From positions 992,001 to 1,056,000 of the forward strand of contig NZ_JAIZZH010000002.1 in NCBI RefSeq assembly GCF_020421205.1: a stretch of DNA of 64,000 bases, read 5' to 3'. Numbering within the stretch: the first letter of the stretch is position 1; each line of letters starts with the position of its first letter. Both the position numbers and the translations under genes were made by a program. Below the pieces are notes generated by a model. That model was not told where the DNA came from. It did not search any database and saw only the letters and a list, made by a program, of their open reading frames with translations. The DNA comes from Hymenobacter pini (GTDB lineage: Bacteria > Bacteroidota > Bacteroidia > Cytophagales > Hymenobacteraceae). Shown in pieces: positions 60,228 to 64,000 of the stretch.

Positions 60228-61154
60228 TTACAGCACCTGCCCTAGCCCAAACAGCAAGGTAAATACCAGCGTGGTCAGCGCCATTTGCTTCAGCAGCGGG
60301 TCCAGTTGCATACTGTCCTGGCGCTGCCACATGGCGGCGGCATTGCGGGCCAGTAGCGGGGCCGCCAGCAGGAACAGCCACTGCCAGGGCGAGTGGTAGG
60401 TGAGCACCACGTAGAGCACGGCGCACACCAGCCCGGCCGTGAGTAGCACCACGTGGTACACGCGGGCCCGCTGGGGGCCCAGCCGCACCGGAATGGTGAT
60501 TTTACCAGCCAGCTCATCGGAGCGAATGTCGCGGATGTTGTTCACGTTGAGTACGGCCGTGGCGAAGCAGCCCAGCGCCGCGGCGGGCAGCAGCACGGGC
60601 AGCGGCAGGTTGCCGGCCTGCAGAAAATACGTGCCGCACACGCCCACCAGTCCGAAGAAGATAAACACCGACACGTCGCCGAGGCCGGCGTAGCCGTAGG
60701 GTTTGGAGCCAGCCGTGTAGTTCACCGCCGCCCAGATAGCTGACAGGCCCAGCACGAAAAACGCGGCCGTGACCCACACGGCCGCCGCACCCAGCGCCAC
60801 CCATAATAGCGTCACCCCGCTCACCAATGACGATACTCCGAACACCAGCATACCCCGCTTCATCTGCTCGGGGCTGATGGCGCCGCTTTGCACGGCCCTC
60901 TGCGGCCCTTCCCGGTGCACACTATCGGCTCCGTTTTGAGAGTCGCCGTAGTCGTTGGCCAGGTTGCTCAGAATTTGCAGTAGAATGGTGGTAAGGGCCG
61001 CTAAGGCTACCACCGAGCCCCGAAACTGCCCGTTGCTAGCCGCTAGGAAGCCCCCCGCCATAATGCTGGCTAGTGCCAGCGGCAACGTGCGCGGCCTGAA
61101 GGCCGAAATCCAGGCTTTAGCGGGACTAGCGGGAGCAGAAACGGAAGAGGACAT
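60228..61154 (-). CDS. menA: 1,4-dihydroxy-2-naphthoate polyprenyltransferase
   Basis: 308 residues, UbiA-superfamily prenyltransferase with about eight to nine helices. Aspartate-rich motif 1 NLANDYGDSQNGADS and motif 2 NNIRDIRSDELAGK, both of the MenA type, with HREGPQRAVQSG following motif 1. It attaches the polyprenyl chain to DHNA in menaquinone synthesis, expected because Bacteroidota use menaquinone. The other men genes are not in this window. Confidence 0.93.
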   Translation of the reverse strand: MSSSVSAPASPAKAWISAFRPRTLPLALASIMAGGFLAASNGQFRGSVVALAALTTILLQILSNLANDYGDSQNGADSVHREGPQRAVQSGAISPEQMKRGMLVFGVSSLVSGVTLLWVALGAAAVWVTAAFFVLGLSAIWAAVNYTAGSKPYGYAGLGDVSVFIFFGLVGVCGTYFLQAGNLPLPVLLPAAALGCFATAVLNVNNIRDIRSDELAGKITIPVRLGPQRARVYHVVLLTAGLVCAVLYVVLTYHSPWQWLFLLAAPLLARNAAAMWQRQDSMQLDPLLKQMALTTLVFTLLFGLGQVL

Positions 61155-61222
61155 GATAGGAAATTAAACTGTGGCAACGTATTATCTGCGTCAGCCAATT
61201 AGAATGGTGTAGTAGCTGTTGC

Positions 61223-61891
61223 TTACCCAACCGATGGTTCCAGAGCGGCAATCCGCTCCGCCGTTAGCTCCCGGAAATGCCCGACTACCAGATCAGCGTG
61301 GCTTAGGTCCTGCAGTGGGGAATGCTCACTGCTGTAGCCAATACAGTAGATACCCGCCGCCTTGGCCGCCGATACGCCGTTACTGGAATCCTCAATTACC
61401 ACGCATTGGTTTTTGGGAGCTTCCGACAAGCTGGCAGCGTGCTCGAAAATAGCGGGGTCGGGTTTGGAGCGAGGGAAGTCCTCTCCGCTTACCAAGTGCG
61501 AGAAATACGGCCCTAGCGCAAAGCGCCGCATTACCCGGTCAATGGTTGATTTGGAAGCCGACGAGGCCAGAATCAACTGCATCTGGTGCTGGTGCAGGTC
61601 TTCGATGAGGTGGCGCACCCCGTCTAGCAGGTCCAGGTCGGGCTTTTCATCAAAGGCGCGGTTGAAGAACTCTCGCTTCATCAGTACCAACTCTTCAACG
61701 TCCAGCGTCAGCCCGTGCTTATCCTTGAGGTACTGGTACACGTTCTTGGTAGAGCGGCCCGTAAAGGTGGCGTACTCGGCATCCGATACCTCAATAGTCA
61801 GCTCCGCAAAATGCCGGTAATAGGCGTAGCGGTGAACGGGCTCAGTATCGACGATAACGCCGTCCATGTCGAAGATTACGGTGCGGACCAT
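61223..61891 (-). CDS. HAD-superfamily phosphatase/phosphomutase-like hydrolase
   Basis: 222 residues. HAD motif 1 FDMDGVIVDTEPVHR (nucleophile and general acid Asp), motif 2 ILASSASKSTID, Lys in SGEDFPRSKPDP, and motif 4 CVVIEDSSNGVSAAKAAG. The cap is the subclass I type, closest to beta-phosphoglucomutase-like phosphatases. The substrate is not predictable. A TACCTTCG box on the minus strand (61916-61923) is 24 bp upstream. Confidence 0.9.
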   Translation of the reverse strand: MVRTVIFDMDGVIVDTEPVHRYAYYRHFAELTIEVSDAEYATFTGRSTKNVYQYLKDKHGLTLDVEELVLMKREFFNRAFDEKPDLDLLDGVRHLIEDLHQHQMQLILASSASKSTIDRVMRRFALGPYFSHLVSGEDFPRSKPDPAIFEHAASLSEAPKNQCVVIEDSSNGVSAAKAAGIYCIGYSSEHSPLQDLSHADLVVGHFRELTAERIAALEPSVG

Positions 61892-61936
61892 ACGGGCGGA
61901 TGTGGGCTTTCGGGGCGAAGGTAGCGCCCCAACGCA

Positions 61937-61971
61937 AGAATAGCGCGCAACTCCGGGCTGCGCGCTATTCT
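61937..61971. repeat. Hairpin with TAGCGCGCA core
   Basis: Perfect 13-bp stem AGAATAGCGCGCA/TGCGCGCTATTCT with loop ACTCCGGGC, upstream of the HAD gene and downstream of the second peroxidase. The core is shared with the 8710 element. It may serve as terminator for the peroxidase gene. Confidence 0.7.
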
Positions 61972-62019
61972 GAATAACAGTAGGTGTAAGCTAGCCCCGT
62001 TGAGCCAGCCCACAGGTGT

Positions 62020-62598
62020 TTACTTCATGATGGCAGCCACCAGTTCTTCGCTCATGGGCTTCACCTTGGAGGGGTAAAATGCTACTACATGGCCTTTTTC
62101 ATCCACCAAGTATTTGCAGAAGTTCCAGGTGGGGGCGTCACCCACTGCGCCATTTTTCGATTTGTCAGCCAGGAACTTATACAGGGGTACGGCATCATCA
62201 CCCTTCACCGAGACTTTGCTGAACAGCGGGAAAGTTACGCCGTAGTTTTTCTCGCAAAACAGGGAAATCTGCTCGTTGGTGCCTGGCTCCTGCCCACCGA
62301 AGTTGTTCGCTGGGAAGCCCAGTACCGTCACTTTGTCGCCGTGCTTTTTGTAGAGTTCCTCCAACTCCTTGTACTGGGGCGTGTAGCCGCACTCCGAAGC
62401 TGTATTTACAATCAGCAGCTTCTTGCCTTTATACTGACTCAGCTTCACCGGCTTACCGTTGATGTCGTTAACGGTGTAATCGTACACCGTGCCGGTAGCA
62501 GCAGTGGTTTCGGAGGTCATGGCCGGAAGGGTTGAGTGAGTGGGAAACGAGGCGTAGCCGGTAGCAACCAGCGCACCTAAGAGCACAAAAGCTTTCAT
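62020..62598 (-). CDS. Exported glutathione peroxidase-family protein
   Basis: 192 residues from ATG 62598; an ATG at 62607 is also in frame. Hydrophobic signal-like start MKAFVLLGALVATGYASF. Peroxidase motifs VNTASECGYTPQYKELEEL (peroxidatic Cys), VLGFPANNFGGQEPG and PTWNFCKYLVDEKG. Likely a periplasmic thiol peroxidase, in contrast to the paralogue at 19868. The reductant is unknown in the periplasm. Confidence 0.9.
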   Translation of the reverse strand: MKAFVLLGALVATGYASFPTHSTLPAMTSETTAATGTVYDYTVNDINGKPVKLSQYKGKKLLIVNTASECGYTPQYKELEELYKKHGDKVTVLGFPANNFGGQEPGTNEQISLFCEKNYGVTFPLFSKVSVKGDDAVPLYKFLADKSKNGAVGDAPTWNFCKYLVDEKGHVVAFYPSKVKPMSEELVAAIMK

Positions 62599-62718
62599 AT
62601 TCAGCAAGCGTATGAGGGGAAATTCAGTGGAAAACCGCCAGACCTACGCAATGTTCGCGCCAGCAGTTTTGGTGGTGTTAAGGTACTACCAGCAGGCTTC
62701 ACTGTGGCGCTATGCAGT

Positions 62719-62746
62719 TTGCCAATGCCAAAAATCTGTACATTTG
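62719..62746 (+). promoter_or_regulatory. Bacteroidetes-type promoter for the FabH-like gene
   Basis: TTG 62719-62721, 17-nt spacer, TACATTTG 62739-62746: full consensus. It would give a leader of about 30 nt before ATG 62784. Confidence 0.72.
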
Positions 62747-62783
62747 GCGTTAGCCGCGTCCGTATTCCGCGGTTACTCTGCTC

Positions 62784-63869
62784 ATGCGTAAGACTCTCAA
62801 TTCGGTCATTATCGGAACGGGCAGTTACCTTCCTTCACAAATTGTCAAAAACGAAGCCTTTACTACATCTTCATTTTTTGATGCAGCCGGCAACCGGCTT
62901 ACGAAGTCGGGTGCTGACATCGTTCAGCAATTTGCCAGCATCACGGACATTCAGGAGCGGCGCTACGCCGAGGACAACCAGGTAGCTTCCGATTTAGCAT
63001 TTCTGGCCGCGCAGGATGCGCTGCAGTCTAGCCACACTGACCCCGAGACCCTGGACTATATTCTGGTGGCCCATAACTTCGGCGACGTAGCCCTGGACAA
63101 CCGCCGCTCCGACTTTGTGCCTACCCTGGCGGCCCGCGTTAAGCATAAGCTCGGCATCGAAAACCCTAACTGCGTAGCTTACGACCTTCCATTTGGCTGC
63201 CCCGGCTGGCTGCAGGGCGTCATTCAGGCCGATTATTACCTACGCTCCGGGGATGCCAAACGGGTGCTGGTCATCGGGGCCGAAACCTTGTCCCGCGTGT
63301 GCGACCCCCATGACCGGGACAGCATGATTTACGCCGACGGCGCCGGCGCTATGCTATTACAAGCCAAAGAGAGCGAGGAGCCGGTAGGTATTCTGGCCCA
63401 CGGTACCCGCTCCGATACCATTCATGCGGCCCACCTGCTGCGCATGGACAAGTCGTTCAACCCGGCGTATGAGGGCACCGAGCTGTTCCTGAAAATGGAG
63501 GGCCGTAAGCTGTATGAGTACGCGCTGAAAACCGTCCCACAGGCCATCAAAGACACGCTTGATAAAGCTGGCCTACCCATTACGGCTATGCGCAAGCTGC
63601 TCATCCACCAGGCCAACGGCAAGATGGATGAGGCCATTCTGAAGCGGTTGTACGCGCTGTATGACTTGAATACAGTACCCGCTGGTGTGATGCCCATGAC
63701 CATTTCCTGGCTGGGTAATTCCTCTGTAGCTACCCTGCCTACCCTGCTGGACCTAATGCTGAAAGGCCAGCTACCCGACAACGACCTGCACCCCGGCGAC
63801 GTCATCGTGTTTGCCTCCGTAGGTGCCGGCATGAACTGCAACGCTGTGATATATCAAATGCCTCAATAA
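62784..63869 (+). CDS. 3-oxoacyl-ACP synthase III family protein (FabH-like)
   Basis: 361 residues. Thiolase-fold condensing enzyme: catalytic Cys139 in DLPFGCPGWLQG, His in KLLIHQANGKMDE (about 275) and Asn in ISWLGNSSVATLP (about 305), the KAS III triad. N-terminus SVIIGTGSYLPSQIVKN also fits. KAS III starts fatty acid synthesis by condensing acyl-CoA with malonyl-ACP. A Cys-Pro-Gly context in place of the usual AACSGF, and the greater length (361 versus about 320 residues), suggest a specialised member, perhaps for branched or aryl-type chains. A consensus promoter and a terminator flank it. Confidence 0.9.
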   Translation: MRKTLNSVIIGTGSYLPSQIVKNEAFTTSSFFDAAGNRLTKSGADIVQQFASITDIQERRYAEDNQVASDLAFLAAQDALQSSHTDPETLDYILVAHNFGDVALDNRRSDFVPTLAARVKHKLGIENPNCVAYDLPFGCPGWLQGVIQADYYLRSGDAKRVLVIGAETLSRVCDPHDRDSMIYADGAGAMLLQAKESEEPVGILAHGTRSDTIHAAHLLRMDKSFNPAYEGTELFLKMEGRKLYEYALKTVPQAIKDTLDKAGLPITAMRKLLIHQANGKMDEAILKRLYALYDLNTVPAGVMPMTISWLGNSSVATLPTLLDLMLKGQLPDNDLHPGDVIVFASVGAGMNCNAVIYQMPQ

Positions 63870-63880
63870 GTTTGAGATCT

Positions 63881-63930
63881 GTTATACAAAAAGCCCCGGC
63901 TACGTTGGTAGCCGGGGCTTTTTGTATAAC
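63881..63930. terminator. 23-bp perfect bidirectional terminator
   Basis: GTTATACAAAAAGCCCCGGC continues to a 23-bp perfectly paired stem with loop GTTG; T-runs on both strands, between convergent genes. Confidence 0.95.
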
Positions 63931-63939
63931 CCGGAAAGC

Positions 63940-64000
63940 TTACGTGGTGCGAGGCGTAAGCCATTTCTCCAGGCTCACAGGCTCATAAGCCAGCATAGCG
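63940..64000 (-). CDS. C-terminal end of a gene running off the window (partial)
   Basis: On the minus strand, an open frame reads AMLAYEPVSLEKWLTPRTT and stops at TAA (63940-63942), just past the bidirectional terminator. Its position facing the FabH-like gene supports a real convergent gene that begins outside the window. No family can be given. Confidence 0.45.
   Translation of the reverse strand, partial: AMLAYEPVSLEKWLTPRTT

Noticed and set aside
1-64000. CRISPR arrays, tRNA, rRNA, prophage or intact IS elements
   Set aside because: Looked for regular direct repeats, cloverleaf-like segments, integrase or transposase motifs; none could be supported.

Overview
The window looks like chromosomal DNA from a high-GC member of the Bacteroidota, most likely a Hymenobacter-type Cytophagales bacterium. 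Supporting signs are a TonB-dependent receptor with an N-terminal carboxypeptidase-like domain followed by a DUF4249 lipoprotein, a Bacteroidetes-type acylornithine carbamoyltransferase, a GH92 glycosidase, kduD/kduI, several lipoproteins, and promoters of the TTG-N17/18-TAnnTTTG type without clear Shine-Dalgarno sites. I call about 57 protein genes. I see no rRNA, tRNA, CRISPR array, prophage or intact insertion sequence.

Layout. 0-7.3 kb: the tail of a membrane protein overlapping a membrane-anchored spermidine-synthase-like enzyme, a Tat-exported FAD oxidoreductase, an M28 peptidase, and two envelope proteins. 7.3-11.3 kb (minus): small unknowns and a ricin-lectin/PD40/OmpA fusion. 11.7-16.1 kb (minus): a NarL-type response regulator with its TPR histidine kinase, then an APC-family amino acid permease. 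16.6-20.5 kb (plus): an MBL-rhodanese sulfur enzyme, a lipoprotein, sbcD, and glutathione peroxidase. 20.7-24 kb: kduD-kduI (uronate catabolism) behind a LacI-like operator, convergent with a secreted glycoside hydrolase. 24-27.3 kb: an RsbQ-like hydrolase, small and membrane proteins, and a VOC protein. 27.3-32.1 kb (minus): a run of AT-rich orphan genes interleaved with normal-GC GH92 and DUF4440 genes. 32.3-39.9 kb: lipoprotein and secreted unknowns, sbcC, an unknown protein, an HNH protein. 40-44.2 kb: thioredoxin and the TonB receptor/DUF4249/lipoprotein set. 44.2-51 kb: purine nucleoside phosphorylase, SppA, RarA, an EamA transporter, Pol IV. 51-56.5 kb (minus): acylornithine carbamoyltransferase, an unknown, a CoA-transferase, a mini ABC cassette, a methyltransferase. 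56.6-64 kb: a Gfo/Idh/MocA oxidoreductase, a DEAD-box helicase, a HEAT-repeat protein, MenA, a HAD phosphatase, a second glutathione peroxidase, a FabH-like synthase.

The most notable non-coding signal is a family of five intergenic inverted-repeat elements (about 77-162 bp) whose arms begin GTCAT and co-vary between copies. The other unexplained feature is the 27.3-32.1 kb cluster: two normal-GC genes there share a 33-nt sequence just upstream of their start codons that differs only at synonymous positions, and each is followed by AT-rich orphan genes. Other points of interest are an acylornithine carbamoyltransferase with Gln at the acyl-specificity position, sbcC and sbcD lying about 14.5 kb apart, a two-gene ABC cassette with a 105-residue membrane partner, and several probable leaderless transcripts.
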